From contig CAVXNP010000001.1 in the NCBI GenBank assembly GCA_963763305.1, forward strand, positions 3,100,001 through 3,164,000: 64,000 nucleotides of DNA. The letters are read 5' to 3'. Made by a program: the position numbers and the translations under genes. Under the pieces are notes generated by a model. It had not been told where the DNA came from. It saw only the letters and a program-made list of their open reading frames with translations, and did not search any database. How positions within the stretch are numbered: the first letter of the stretch is position 1; every line of letters starts with the position of its first letter. Source of the stretch: CAVXNP01 sp963763305. Its GTDB lineage: Bacteria > Pseudomonadota > Gammaproteobacteria > Xanthomonadales > Rhodanobacteraceae. Below are positions 36,714-46,559 of the stretch, one piece after another.

Positions 36714-38870
36714 CTAGTTCGGGTGGGTGGCCCGCAGCGGCAGTTCCGCTGGAGTCCTCTCGCCGAGCCAGTGCAGGAATTCGGCCTCGGGCAACGGGCG
36801 GCAGACCAGATAGCCCTGCAGCACGTCACATCCGAGCCTGGCCAGAACCGCGCGCTGCTCTTCGCTTTCCACGCCCTCGGCCACGGTGCTCATGCCCAGC
36901 CGCTGGCCGAGGTCGATGATGAACGCGGTGAGCGGGCTTGGCAGCGGCTGGTCCAGGCCGCTGACGAATGAGCGGTCGATCTTCAGCTCGTCCAGCGGCA
37001 GCTTCTGCAGGTAGCTGAGCGAGGAGTAGCCGGTGCCGAAGTCGTCCATGGACAGGCGAAAGCCGGCGCGGTGCAGCCGATGCAGGGTATCAAGCGCGAT
37101 CTCGAAGCCCTGCAGAAGGGCGCTTTCGGTCAGTTCCAGGGTCAGGCGCGAAGGCGCAATGCCGGCTTCGGTCACCTGCGCCTGCAGTGTCTCCACGTAC
37201 TGTGGGTGGCCCAGCTGCCAGGCGCTGACGTTGACCGACAGGTGCCTGCCGAAGTCCACCCCCAGCCGATCCCATTCGTTGATGCGGGCACAGGCCTCGG
37301 TGACCACCCAGGAACCCAGCGCATGGATGAGGCCAGTCTCCTCCGCCACCGGAATGAACACGTCCGGTGTGATGGGCCCCAGTTGCGGGTGATGCCAGCG
37401 CAGCAGTGCCTCGGCGCCCTGCAGTTGCCCGTGACGGTCGATCTGGGGCTGGAAGTGCAGGCTGAACTGCTTGCCCAGTTCGTTGCGCTCCAGCGCGGTG
37501 CGCAGGCCACGCTCGAGCGAGAGCCGGTCATTGGCCTCCGATTGCATGTGCGGAAGAAACAGGCGCACGGCGTTGCGACCGGAGGCCTTGGCCCGGTAGA
37601 GCGCGATGTCGGCGCGGCGGATCACGTCCGAAACGTCGGCGTCCCCGCTGGGGAAGACCGCTACCCCCACGCTGGCGCCGATGGCCAGCACCCGGCTGTC
37701 CACCGTGATCGGTGCGGACAGCCGTACCAGGATCTGCGAAGCCAGTTGCTCGACGAGGGTATTGACCTGCTGCAGGTCGCCCTCCAGGCCACCCAGCAAC
37801 ACGATGAATTCGTCGCCACCCAGGCGCGCGACCATCGACTCGGCGGGCGCGGCCAGCAGCAGCCGGTCAGCGATTGCCTCGAGCATGCGGTCGCCGATGT
37901 GGTGACTGAGCGCATCGTTGATGGTCTTGAAGTTGTCCAGGTCGATCATCAGCGCTGCCCCACGCAGCCGACGCGATCGTGCTTCGGACTCCAGATGGGC
38001 CAGGTGGTCGAGCGCGCGCAGCCTGTTGGGCAGGCCGGTGAGCGCATCGTGGTATGCCACGTGGCGCAGGCTAAGCTCGGCCTCGCGGCGGGTTTCGGCC
38101 TCGTGGCGAAGCTTGCGCGTGGTGCGCTCGAGCTGGCGCGTTCGCAGGTGCAGCTGGATGCCCAGCGACAGGCCCATCAGCAACACGAACGGAAGAAACG
38201 AGAAGGTATCGATGTACGGGTAGGGATAGCCGAGCCCGTCGACGATCACGTCGCCCCAGAGCAGCCCCCCCAGTTGAATCAGCAGGCACACTCCAAGCAA
38301 GGTCGCGCGCAGCCGCGGGCCGGAGCGGTACTGGCCGTACGCGCGGCCCAGTGCCCAGAGGAAGGCCGCGTAGGTCAGCAGGTGGAAGGCGGTGCCCCAG
38401 TGCGAAGGTCGTCCGCCCACGCTGAACAGGCTTTCCCCCCACGGCAGCGCGATCCGGTCCCGGGCCGCCAGATCGTGAAACAGCATCGTGGCAGGTGCGG
38501 TATGGTTGATCCAGAGGAACACCAGCGCCAGCGTCGACACCAGGGCGACCGGCAGCAAAGCGACCGGTCGGCCGGTATAGGCGCCGATGAACACGACAAA
38601 GGCCGGAAAGGATGCGGCCGCGGCGAAACACATCAGACGCAGCGCGCCGATGGCCACGGGCAGCGATTGCGCCGCGTTGAACACGGCGTTGCCCAGCCCG
38701 AGCATGCCGATGCACAGGCACAGCAGCGCGTAGGCAATATGCATGCGCTCGCGATAGCGCCAGGTTCCGATGACCAGGAACTGCAGTCCGGACGCCGCTG
38801 CCACGCCAGCGACCGCCAGGATGGCTGCGGTGTACCACCCGAACGACAGCTGAGAAGCCGTTTCCCACAT
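36714..38870 (-). CDS. Multi-TM sensor GGDEF-EAL protein
   Basis: A 718-residue protein. Residues ~10-245 hold seven or eight hydrophobic segments that match the sensor half of the HWE kinase at 39144-40868 almost throughout, with YTGRP, LPWGE, FHLLTYAAFLWA and LMGLSLG shared or nearly so. GGDEF (about 275-445) keeps ARLGGDEFIVLL; no I-site is seen before it (APAES). EAL (about 455-700) keeps EALLRWHHP, NVSAWQLGHP, ELTESALL, DDFGTGYSSLSYL and LDELKIDRSFV, so phosphodiesterase activity is expected. The start at 38870 has AGGAAA eight bases upstream; a 15-residue extension is possible. It probably links an external or membrane signal to cyclic-di-GMP. Confidence 0.92.
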   Translation of the reverse strand: MWETASQLSFGWYTAAILAVAGVAAASGLQFLVIGTWRYRERMHIAYALLCLCIGMLGLGNAVFNAAQSLPVAIGALRLMCFAAAASFPAFVVFIGAYTGRPVALLPVALVSTLALVFLWINHTAPATMLFHDLAARDRIALPWGESLFSVGGRPSHWGTAFHLLTYAAFLWALGRAYGQYRSGPRLRATLLGVCLLIQLGGLLWGDVIVDGLGYPYPYIDTFSFLPFVLLMGLSLGIQLHLRTRQLERTTRKLRHEAETRREAELSLRHVAYHDALTGLPNRLRALDHLAHLESEARSRRLRGAALMIDLDNFKTINDALSHHIGDRMLEAIADRLLLAAPAESMVARLGGDEFIVLLGGLEGDLQQVNTLVEQLASQILVRLSAPITVDSRVLAIGASVGVAVFPSGDADVSDVIRRADIALYRAKASGRNAVRLFLPHMQSEANDRLSLERGLRTALERNELGKQFSLHFQPQIDRHGQLQGAEALLRWHHPQLGPITPDVFIPVAEETGLIHALGSWVVTEACARINEWDRLGVDFGRHLSVNVSAWQLGHPQYVETLQAQVTEAGIAPSRLTLELTESALLQGFEIALDTLHRLHRAGFRLSMDDFGTGYSSLSYLQKLPLDELKIDRSFVSGLDQPLPSPLTAFIIDLGQRLGMSTVAEGVESEEQRAVLARLGCDVLQGYLVCRPLPEAEFLHWLGERTPAELPLRATHPN

Positions 38871-39143
38871 GCAGTCGATTTCCTGGCATGGTCCGTGGAA
38901 CATCCGTTCAGCCACGATAGCCGATGTCTGCCATGGCGCACAGCCCTGGCCCGGCCTTTTCCCATAACTTTCCTGCCCTTCCGTCGACTACGTACGAGGC
39001 CGTCGAGATGGCTGTGCGGGCCATGCAGGAAGTGTCGGGCACGCCGATCCTGCGCCTGGGCCGAGCAGCCGGCAAGGGGCTCTTGGGCGGCGGTGGTGTA
39101 GGCCGACGCCGGTGCTGCGGTCAGGCATCGCCGCCGGTTGGAG

Positions 39144-40868
39144 TCAGGCGAATTGGGAAGGCACCCACGGCGCCAGCGGTGCCTCGATCGTGCAGACCAC
39201 GCCCGTTTCGGAGAACTCCAACCGGACTGTCCCGCCGATCTCGTGGCTCAGTCCCCGCTCGATCAGGCGGGATCCGAAGCCGCGACGGGCCGGCGGCACC
39301 ACCGGCGGGCCGCCGGACTCACTCCAGCGCAACCGTACCTGGTCGCCCTTGCTGTCCTGCTGCACGGACCACGATATGGTCACTTCGCCGCGGTCGTTGG
39401 ACAGGGCGCCGTATTTGATCGCGTTGGTACTGAGTTCGTGCAAGGCCATGGCGAAGGCGAGCGCAAAACGCGGCGGCAGCCACACCAGCGGGCCGTCGAA
39501 CTGCATTCGTTCCAGTCGCGGATCCCGATACGGCGCCAGCGCTTCCTGCACCACGCTGGCCAGCGTGGCACCGCCCCAGCTCTCCCGGGTCAGCACGTCG
39601 TGCACCTTGGACAGCGCCATCAGGCGCCCCTCGAACTGTCGTCGCACGTGCTCCGGATCGCTTGATCCCCTGAGCGTCTGCGCGGCGATGGACTGGACCG
39701 TGGCCAGGGTGTTCTTCACCCGGTGGTTCAGTTCGTTGAGCAAAAGGCGCTGATGCTGTTCGTGTCGTTTGCGCTCGGTCACGTCGCGCAGGATCACCGC
39801 GACGCGCTGACCACTGCCATCCTCCAGCCGGCAGGCATAGTGATCGAGCACCCGCTGATGGTCCGGTTCGCCCTCCTCGAGCCGGCCGGGCAGGCCGCTG
39901 GCGACCACCTGCTCGAACAGCGCCTGCCATTGCGACGCCGAGCCGGGAAATGCCTCGCGCACGCTTTTTCCGATCACCGAGGAGGCTCCGGTGTGCCGGG
40001 AAAACGCCGGGTTGGCAGCCAGGTAGACGAAATCCGTCGGCGCGCCCGGGCGGGTGGCCCTTTCCAGGATGCAGAAGCCCTCGTCCACTGCTTCGAACAG
40101 CGTGCGGTAGCGCTGCTCGCTCTCGCGCTGGGCCTGCTCGGCGCGCACGCGCGAGGTGGCCAGCGACAGCCCCATCAGCATCACGAACGGAATGAAGGCG
40201 AACGAGTCCAGGTACGGCAGGCGCTGGCCCATGGCGTCGATGACCAGGTCGCCCCACAGCAGCGCGGCGAATTCCATCAGCAGGCAGAACCCCAGCAAGC
40301 TGCCGCGCAGCCGGTCGCCGCGGCGGAACTGCTGCAGCGCCTGGCTGATCGCCCACAGGAAAGCGGTGTAGGTCAGCAGGTGGAAAAGTATGCCCCACGG
40401 TGAAGAGGTGCCGGTGATGTTGACCAACTGCTCGCCCCAGGGGAGCACCACCGGCGCGGCGAGGTGGGCCGTTTCGAAAAAGAGCGTGGCCGGGGAAGCG
40501 AGATTGATCCAGCTGAACAGGCAGACCAGGAACAGGGTGGTCCACAGCAGCGATCGGCGCAGCGGCCTGCCCGTATAGGCGGGTATGAAGATCACCAGGG
40601 GCAGGAACGACGCCGCCGCCGCCGCGATCATCCAGCGAAACGCACGAACGGCATCTTCCAGCGAGCTGGCCACGTGCAGCAACGCATTGGAGAACGACAG
40701 CATCGCGATGCACAGCGACCACGCCGCATACGCCAGGTAGATCGGTTCGCGCCGACGCCACAGGCCGATCACCGAAAACTGGGCACCGGAGGCCAGCGCG
40801 ATACCGGCGGCGGCCATCAGGGCGGTGGTGTAATAGCCGAACGCGCCCGACCCCGTACCTCCCAGCAT
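39144..40868 (-). CDS. Multi-TM sensor HWE-type histidine kinase
   Basis: A 574-residue kinase. Residues ~10-240 hold the same multi-TM sensor as the next gene downstream (36714-38870). A PAS domain follows (about 255-370; RYRTLFEAVDEGFCILERAT) and then an HWE kinase core: phospho-accepting His in LNHRVKNTLATVQSIA, N box HELSTNAIKYGALS and the W-x-E motif in RLRWSESGGP. HWE kinases often act in general stress or light responses and usually pass phosphate to a stand-alone receiver; no such gene is near. GAGGAA lies before the ATG. The downstream gene starts 273 bases after this stop on the same strand, so joint transcription is possible. Confidence 0.92.
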   Translation of the reverse strand: MLGGTGSGAFGYYTTALMAAAGIALASGAQFSVIGLWRRREPIYLAYAAWSLCIAMLSFSNALLHVASSLEDAVRAFRWMIAAAAASFLPLVIFIPAYTGRPLRRSLLWTTLFLVCLFSWINLASPATLFFETAHLAAPVVLPWGEQLVNITGTSSPWGILFHLLTYTAFLWAISQALQQFRRGDRLRGSLLGFCLLMEFAALLWGDLVIDAMGQRLPYLDSFAFIPFVMLMGLSLATSRVRAEQAQRESEQRYRTLFEAVDEGFCILERATRPGAPTDFVYLAANPAFSRHTGASSVIGKSVREAFPGSASQWQALFEQVVASGLPGRLEEGEPDHQRVLDHYACRLEDGSGQRVAVILRDVTERKRHEQHQRLLLNELNHRVKNTLATVQSIAAQTLRGSSDPEHVRRQFEGRLMALSKVHDVLTRESWGGATLASVVQEALAPYRDPRLERMQFDGPLVWLPPRFALAFAMALHELSTNAIKYGALSNDRGEVTISWSVQQDSKGDQVRLRWSESGGPPVVPPARRGFGSRLIERGLSHEIGGTVRLEFSETGVVCTIEAPLAPWVPSQFA

Positions 40869-40993
40869 GATGGTTCCTCGCGCGGCTGTTTCAATGACGC
40901 CCCACTATAAGCGTGCCGGCCCGCATGCGACAGCCGAAGCGGTCACACACGCCTTGCGCGAGCCGTCGATGGCATTGCGGGCGAGCCCGGTGT

Positions 40994-41446
40994 TCAGGGC
41001 GACGGGTAGGGCGTGCCGTCCTTGTGGGTAAAGCCGCCGTCCCAGTGCAGGTCGATGTCCGGATAGTGGCAGGTGTCGCCGCTCGAGCGCGTGCCCACCT
41101 CCAGGTAGATCGCCAGGGTGCTGCTGCGGTTGATCAGGCAGTGGCCATCGGCGACACCCTTGGGGAAGGCTGCGCAGTCGCCGGCGCGCAGGGTCTGCTC
41201 CCCGGCATCGGTGACGAGGACCAGCTCGCCCTCCAGCAGGTAGACAAACTCGTCCTCGCGCGAGTGCCAGTGTCGCTGGCTGGACCAGCCACCGGGGGGC
41301 AACCGGGTCAGGTTCACGCCGAAATCGGACAGTCCACCGGCATCGCCAAGTGCCTGTTTGACGCGGTCCCTGGCCAGCTTGGCAAAAGGCGCGGGATAGC
41401 CGGACCCCTCGCGTCGAGGTACGCTGGCCGGATCGATTTTGGGCAT
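40994..41446 (-). CDS. Cupin domain protein
   Basis: A 150-residue small beta-barrel protein. The first cupin motif is visible as HWHSREDEFVYLLEGELVLV and the second as AFPKGVADGHCLINRSS. The metal-binding HxH(x)nE pattern is present in the first motif; the second lacks the classical final His in the usual spacing but has HCL. Cupins of this size include sugar isomerases, dioxygenases and storage-like proteins, so no reaction is named. The start at 41446 has AGGAGA upstream; a 37-residue extension is open but unlike the family. It is divergent from the RNA phosphodiesterase gene. Confidence 0.85.
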   Translation of the reverse strand: MPKIDPASVPRREGSGYPAPFAKLARDRVKQALGDAGGLSDFGVNLTRLPPGGWSSQRHWHSREDEFVYLLEGELVLVTDAGEQTLRAGDCAAFPKGVADGHCLINRSSTLAIYLEVGTRSSGDTCHYPDIDLHWDGGFTHKDGTPYPSP

Positions 41447-41571
41447 GCGACGTCTCCTGGTGGCGGCACCGGCGGCCGCGGAATCGGGCCGATTATGCGG
41501 TCGGCCGGGTCTGCGGTCCACGTCGTGGCGGGCGTGTCGCACCAGGGTCGCCATCATGCAGGAGTGCCGCC

Positions 41572-42186
41572 TTGAGTCCGATTCCCCCCACCGATGCAGA
41601 TGCGCAATTGTCGCTGGCCGGGTTCGATCCGCCGCGGGCTTCGGACCGTCTGTTCTTCGCCGTCCTGCCCGACCGGCCGACAGCCGTGCGCGTGCAGGCG
41701 CTGGCCACTGGCTGGCGGCAGGCCTGCGGCCTGCACGGGCGAATCCGCCCCACCGACCACCTCCACGTCACCCTGCATCATCTTGGCGACTATGCCGGCC
41801 TGCCGACCGACAAGGTCAACCGGGCCAAGGCGGCCGCAGCGGCGGTGCATGTCGAACCGTTCGACATGCGGCTGGATACGGTGGGCAGCTTTGCCGGACG
41901 CCGGCGCGACCTGCCGTTCGTGCTGCGGGGCCCGGCCGAGGACGCGGGTATCGGTGGCCTGTACCGGGCGCTGGGCCAGTGTCTGGCGCAGGCCGGGTTG
42001 CGCTCGACCGAACACGCGTTCGTGCCGCACATCACCTTGCTGTACGACCACCAGCAGGTTCCCGGGCAGGCCGTCGAGCCGGTCTGCTGGCCGGTCGGCG
42101 AGTTCGTGCTGATCCACAGCTTGCTGGGAAAGACCCAGTACCGCCTACTGGGGCGCTGGGCCCTGTCACGGCACGAGATTCGTTGA
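41572..42186 (+). CDS. thpR: RNA 2',3'-cyclic phosphodiesterase (2'-5' RNA ligase family)
   Basis: A 204-residue protein with the two H-x-T/S-x motifs of the 2H phosphoesterase superfamily: HLHVTLHH (about residue 63-70) and FVPHITLLY (about 153-161). These give the two catalytic histidines that open 2',3'-cyclic phosphates to 2'-phosphates or, in reverse, join 2'-5' ends. The length and RIRPTDHLHVTLHHLGDY match the bacterial ThpR group. TTG is the start, because AGGAG lies seven bases upstream and no ATG is near. A small membrane protein gene follows after 60 bases. Confidence 0.92.
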   Translation: MSPIPPTDADAQLSLAGFDPPRASDRLFFAVLPDRPTAVRVQALATGWRQACGLHGRIRPTDHLHVTLHHLGDYAGLPTDKVNRAKAAAAAVHVEPFDMRLDTVGSFAGRRRDLPFVLRGPAEDAGIGGLYRALGQCLAQAGLRSTEHAFVPHITLLYDHQQVPGQAVEPVCWPVGEFVLIHSLLGKTQYRLLGRWALSRHEIR

Positions 42187-42246
42187 CCGGCAGTGCACGA
42201 GGGTCCGGGCAGGATCGGCGTTTTGCGGCACTGCCCCGAGGATTCC

Positions 42247-42387
42247 ATGCGGCACCGGCGCCGATTGGCCTACCTGGTACTGGTCAGCGTACTGATAGCG
42301 CTGCTGGTGGTCGGTGCGCTGCACTGGCGCAGCCAGTTCCAGCCCACCTCGTCACCCCGCACGCCCATGCGGCCGGTCGGCGGTTGA
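42247..42387 (+). CDS. Small membrane protein of 46 residues
   Basis: A short frame beginning MRHRRRLAYLVLVSVLIALL with one membrane helix and a polar tail (QFQPTSSPRTPMRPVGG). A basic N-terminus followed by a hydrophobic stretch predicts an inside-out anchor. GAGG lies five bases before the ATG. It is open 18 residues further upstream, but that part lacks a good start. It lies after thpR on the same strand and is convergent with the M14 peptidase gene, with 40 bases between stops. I cannot name a family. Confidence 0.5.
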   Translation: MRHRRRLAYLVLVSVLIALLVVGALHWRSQFQPTSSPRTPMRPVGG

Positions 42388-42427
42388 GTCGCGCGGGACG
42401 CGATGCCCCGCGTGTCGATGGGGCGCG

Positions 42428-45187
42428 TCAGTGTGCGTCGGTCCGGTCCAGTGCGTCGTGGTGGATGATGGCGTTGAGAACCAGCGGGTAGCTGCCCAGC
42501 GTTTCGCCGCGCCAGATCGGGTTGCTGGCGAACAGCAGGACATGCCCCTTGCCATAGCGTGCATCCACCACCGCCGGGTGCTGGGCCAGCGCGTCGGCGC
42601 CTTCGAGCAGACCGGACAGCAGAAGTTTCGAGGCGTCGGCGTAGCGCAGGATTACCCGCGGGCGCTGGTCCGCCGGGATCACCCAGGGGTTGTTGCGGGT
42701 TTGCTCCAGATTGAGCGGCAGTGCCTGCCACGGCTTGGCCTGGGGCAACGCCGCAGGCCGGGTGTAAGGGCGGCCTTCCGGAATGTCGGCGTCGTCCGGG
42801 CCGCCGCGGCCGGTCGGACGATCCACCTTGTCGGCGCGCGGCAGCCCTTGGTCCCCGGTGACCAGGTTGGAGATGCGGAAGGACTGGCCGGTGGCGCTGT
42901 ACAAGGCGAGCTCGTCACCACGGTAGCCGGCGGCCACCGGACTGGAACGATCGACGAAGACTGCCCGCAGCACGCTGCCGACCACACGGGCATCGCCCGC
43001 CGGTGCGATGGACACGCCGGGCGCCATGCCCTCGTCGATGGCGAAGGCTGCCGTGTCTTCGGCGGTGACCAGCAACCCGCCCTTGCGCACGAACTCCTTC
43101 AGATGGGCCACGCCGATTTCGCCCAGGCCCGGCCGGATATCCGCAGTGGCATCGATGTGGCCCAGGTTGGGCGTGAGCCGGGTGGTCTGCCAGGGCAACG
43201 GCTCGCCCCACATCGGCAGTCCGTCGACGATCTGCCGGGTACTGGCGCCGACCGGCGCAAACAGGATCACGTCGTAGCGGGCACGCAGGTTGGCGATGCG
43301 TGCAGCGTCCTGGGTGCTGATGTAGTCATAGGGGATCTTCAGCTGGTCCAGCGCCATGCGCCACCAGCCCTCGGTCTGGGTGTCCAGCCAGGTATGCATC
43401 AGGGCGATGCGCGGCAGTCGCGCCGGGGCCACGTCGACGCCGGCCAGCCCCTCGGGCACCACCACCGGTGTCTCCAGCGTGCGCATGGGCGCGGCCAGTA
43501 CCGCCGGGTCGGTGACCCGCACCACCTGCACGTCGAACAGGTCGCCCATGGTCCAGCCGGTGTCGTCGTAGGGATGCTGCTGCGGGTCCTTGGGCGACCA
43601 GTACTGGCGATCGAGCAGGGTGTCGGCGATGCGGGAATAGGGCTGGTCCATGCGGACCACGTAGCTGCCGGCGGGAAACCGGCGGGTGCGGTTCACCGGT
43701 TTGTGGTTCTTGTCGCTTGCGGCTTTCCTGCCGCTGTCGGCGTCGGCCAGGTTCACCGTGAACGCTGTGCTGGCACGGCTGATTTCCACGTGCTGACGCT
43801 GCAGCACCCGCAACAGCTGCGCCTGGGTGCCGGAGCGCGGATCGTCGGCGGAAAGCACGTACGCTGCCGGACCGGCGTTCTGCGGCTTTTCGATCGAGCG
43901 CTTGGCCTTCAGGTAGAAGTTCTTCAGGAATTGCGGTGCGTTGTGCGAAAAATAGTCCAGCGCGGTAAGCAGGCCGGTCTGCTGGTAGTTGTTGTTGTCG
44001 CGCTGCGACCAGCTCACCTGCGGCAGCGGCGGATTGGGGCGGTACCAGGTGCGCTGGTATTCGGCGGGCTCCAGGATGCGTTGCTGGGTATCGGCGCCGC
44101 CGTTGCCGAAGGTCTCGTACAGTCGGCTGATGCCGTTGTGCATGGCGGCGATGAACATCAGGTAGCCGGGGCTCCAGGTATCGAAATCGCCGTGGGTGAA
44201 CACGCCGGGCATGCCCATGCGGGTCATCTGCTGCACGTTGTCCCAGCCCAGCTGCTGCCATTCGCCGGTGAGCAGCGGGATCGATCCAGGCGTTGTAGGG
44301 TCCGTCACCGACCGTGTTGTCGTACAGGAACGGCACCGACTCGTGCAGGTCGTGCAGCACCTGCGCGTGCCAGCCGATGATAGGTGTCGGCCACGTTGCG
44401 GGTGAGGTTCAGCGTCATGCCCATCGCATCGCGGTTGTTGTCGTGCGCCACGTAGTGACCCCAGTACATCAGCGGTGGGTAGTCGCGTCCGGGATGGGCC
44501 AGATGCCAGTTGTAGAGGTCGACCATGCGGTCGCGCCCGTCCACTTCCACGACCGGGGTGATCAGGGTGATCACATGCGAGCGGATGTACTTGATGTACG
44601 GCGCCTCATCCACCGCCAGCCGATAGGCCAGTTCCATCAGCGCGGTCGGCGCGCCGGTCTCGGTGGAATGGATGGTGCCGGTGATGTAGTAGACCGGCGT
44701 GGTCTGCGCGATCAGGGCGTCGGCGCGCGCGTCGTCCATGCCGATGCGTGCGCGGGTCGGCCAGTTGCGCCAGCCGCGCGTTGTTGGCCTTGAGCGTGTC
44801 CAGCAAGGCCTCGTCGGCGATCGCCACGGCGATCATCTCGCGGCCTTCTTCGCTCTTGCCGATGCTGAACACTCGCACCCGCGGGCTGGCTGCCGCCAGG
44901 GCGCGGAAATAGCGGTGGACGTCGGCCGAGTAGGGGAGGTAGTCCGGTGCGCCGGCAATGTGCCCGAGCACTTTCAGCGGCGTGGGCACCGTATCCGATG
45001 CGGGCAGGTAGTCGGTCAGCGGCGAATTGAACGAAGGATCGGTGGTGAATTTGCCGATTTGTACGGTATAGGCGCGGTCGATCGGCTGGTCCGGTGCACG
45101 TAGTCCCGGGTGGACGGTTGCCGCGGGCGCGGCCAGGGCGGCGCCGAGCCAGAGAGTGGCCAGCAGAAAGCGGTTCGGTAGGCGCAT
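42428..45187 (-). pseudogene. M14 family metallopeptidase, three frameshifts
   Basis: A large zinc carboxypeptidase-like protein split over three frame changes. The first part has a signal peptide (MRLPNRFLLATLWLGAALAA) and SVRVFSIGKSEEG-type M14 segments; the second has the zinc ligands in GTIHSTETGAP (His-x-x-Glu) and HVITLITPVVEVDGRDR; the third is a ~600-residue C-terminal region with GLLEGADALAQHPAVVDAR. The frame is lost near 44750, 44374 and 44282. Taking one base from each gives 2757 bases, or 918 residues, so the reading frame closes exactly. Exported M14 enzymes trim peptides or peptidoglycan-derived peptides. Sequencing error or real decay are the alternatives. Confidence 0.78.
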
Positions 45188-45271
45188 GTGCGGCTCTCTT
45201 GGTCAACGATGCCCGGCCCACTTTGCCAGAGCCGGGCGGGGCCGGGCAGGCCTGTACCGGCGGCCAGCTTC

Positions 45272-46519
45272 CTAGGTCGCGTCGGAAAGGCCGTCGAAGC
45301 GGGCGATGAAGTCCGCGGCCGGTTCGGGTGGGCCGAGCTGGAAGCCCTGGCCGTAGTCGCATCCCATGTTCACCAGCAACTGCTGGGTCACCTCGTCCTC
45401 GATGCCTTCGGCGATCACGACCAGGCCCAGGTGATGGGCCATGTCGATCATGGCCCCGACCAGTTGCGCGGTGCGCTGGTCGCCGGCGATGCCCTGGATC
45501 AGCGACATGTCGATCTTCAGGTCGGTCGCCGGAAAGCGGCGCAGGTAGGAAAACGAGGCATAGCCGGTGCCGAAATCGTCGATGGCGACGCGCACGCCGT
45601 GGTCGCGCATCTGCTGCAACACGCGCACGCTGGTGTCGATGTCGTGGATCAGGGCGGTCTCGGTGATTTCCACCGTTACCGACGAGGGCGGCAGGCCCCA
45701 GATGTCCAATGCCCCCAGCAACTGCTCCACCAGGCCGGGGTCGCCGAACACCCGCGGCGAGAAGTTGATCGCATAGCTCAGCGGGTGGCTGTCCTGCAGC
45801 AGGGTGGCGTGTCGCAGCGTGGCGTTGATGCTCCAGTGGGTAAGCAGGGAGATCAGGTCGCTTTGCTCGGCAAACGGCACGAAGCTGGTCGGCGGGACTG
45901 CGCCGTGCCGCGGACTGTTCCAGCGGGCCAGCGATTCGGCTCCGGTGATGCGGCCGGTCTGCAGGTTCCAGATCGGCTGCAGCCAGGCTTCCAGACGGTT
46001 GGATTCGATCGCCGTGCGCAGCTCGTCGTAGAGGATGTCGACCTGGATCCCGCCGCGCTCGTAGACCACGCAGGTCTGGCCAATGCGCAGGGCTTCGTCG
46101 TGCGCCATTTCGGCGCGACGGCAGATCAGGTCCGGGCTGTTGCCGTGATCGGGAAACAGGGCGATGCCGATGATTGCGCGGCCGCGCCAGGGATCGGATT
46201 CGCCCTGCAATGGCTGGCCGAACGCGCGCAGCAGGCTGGTTGCCGCCAGCAGGGCGTGGTTGGTGTTGCGCATGTCCGGCAGGACGATGATGAATGCGCC
46301 TTCGCCAGCGCGGAATACGCGGTCGACCGGACGCAACGAATGCTCGATCAGCGAGCGAGCGCCCTCCTCGGCTTGCTCGCCACGTTCGTAGCCGAAGCGC
46401 AGGCTGATCTCGCGCAGCCCGTGCACGCGCAGCATCATCACCGCGAAGCGCCGGTCCTGTGGCTCGGCCAGCACGGCCTGGTTGTGGATCGCGTTGAAGA
46501 TCCGGTCGCGGTTCAGCAT
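45272..46519 (-). CDS. EAL phosphodiesterase with degenerate GGDEF
   Basis: A 415-residue cytoplasmic protein. The N-terminal ~165 residues align with a GGDEF domain but the motif is GEGAF in FRAGEGAFIIVLP, so it should not make cyclic-di-GMP and may bind GTP as a regulatory domain. The EAL part (about 170-410) reads ESLARW instead of EAL, keeping the metal-binding Glu, and retains NFSPRVF, EITETALI, DDFGTGYASFSYL, DLKIDMSLI and VIAEGIED; phosphodiesterase activity is therefore likely. It follows the HD-GYP gene by 40 bases on the same strand, and the two probably form an operon for cyclic-di-GMP breakdown. Confidence 0.88.
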   Translation of the reverse strand: MLNRDRIFNAIHNQAVLAEPQDRRFAVMMLRVHGLREISLRFGYERGEQAEEGARSLIEHSLRPVDRVFRAGEGAFIIVLPDMRNTNHALLAATSLLRAFGQPLQGESDPWRGRAIIGIALFPDHGNSPDLICRRAEMAHDEALRIGQTCVVYERGGIQVDILYDELRTAIESNRLEAWLQPIWNLQTGRITGAESLARWNSPRHGAVPPTSFVPFAEQSDLISLLTHWSINATLRHATLLQDSHPLSYAINFSPRVFGDPGLVEQLLGALDIWGLPPSSVTVEITETALIHDIDTSVRVLQQMRDHGVRVAIDDFGTGYASFSYLRRFPATDLKIDMSLIQGIAGDQRTAQLVGAMIDMAHHLGLVVIAEGIEDEVTQQLLVNMGCDYGQGFQLGPPEPAADFIARFDGLSDAT

Positions 46520-46559
46520 GCGGTGGGGCGCACTGGCGAGGACACGGGGGGGAAGCGGG

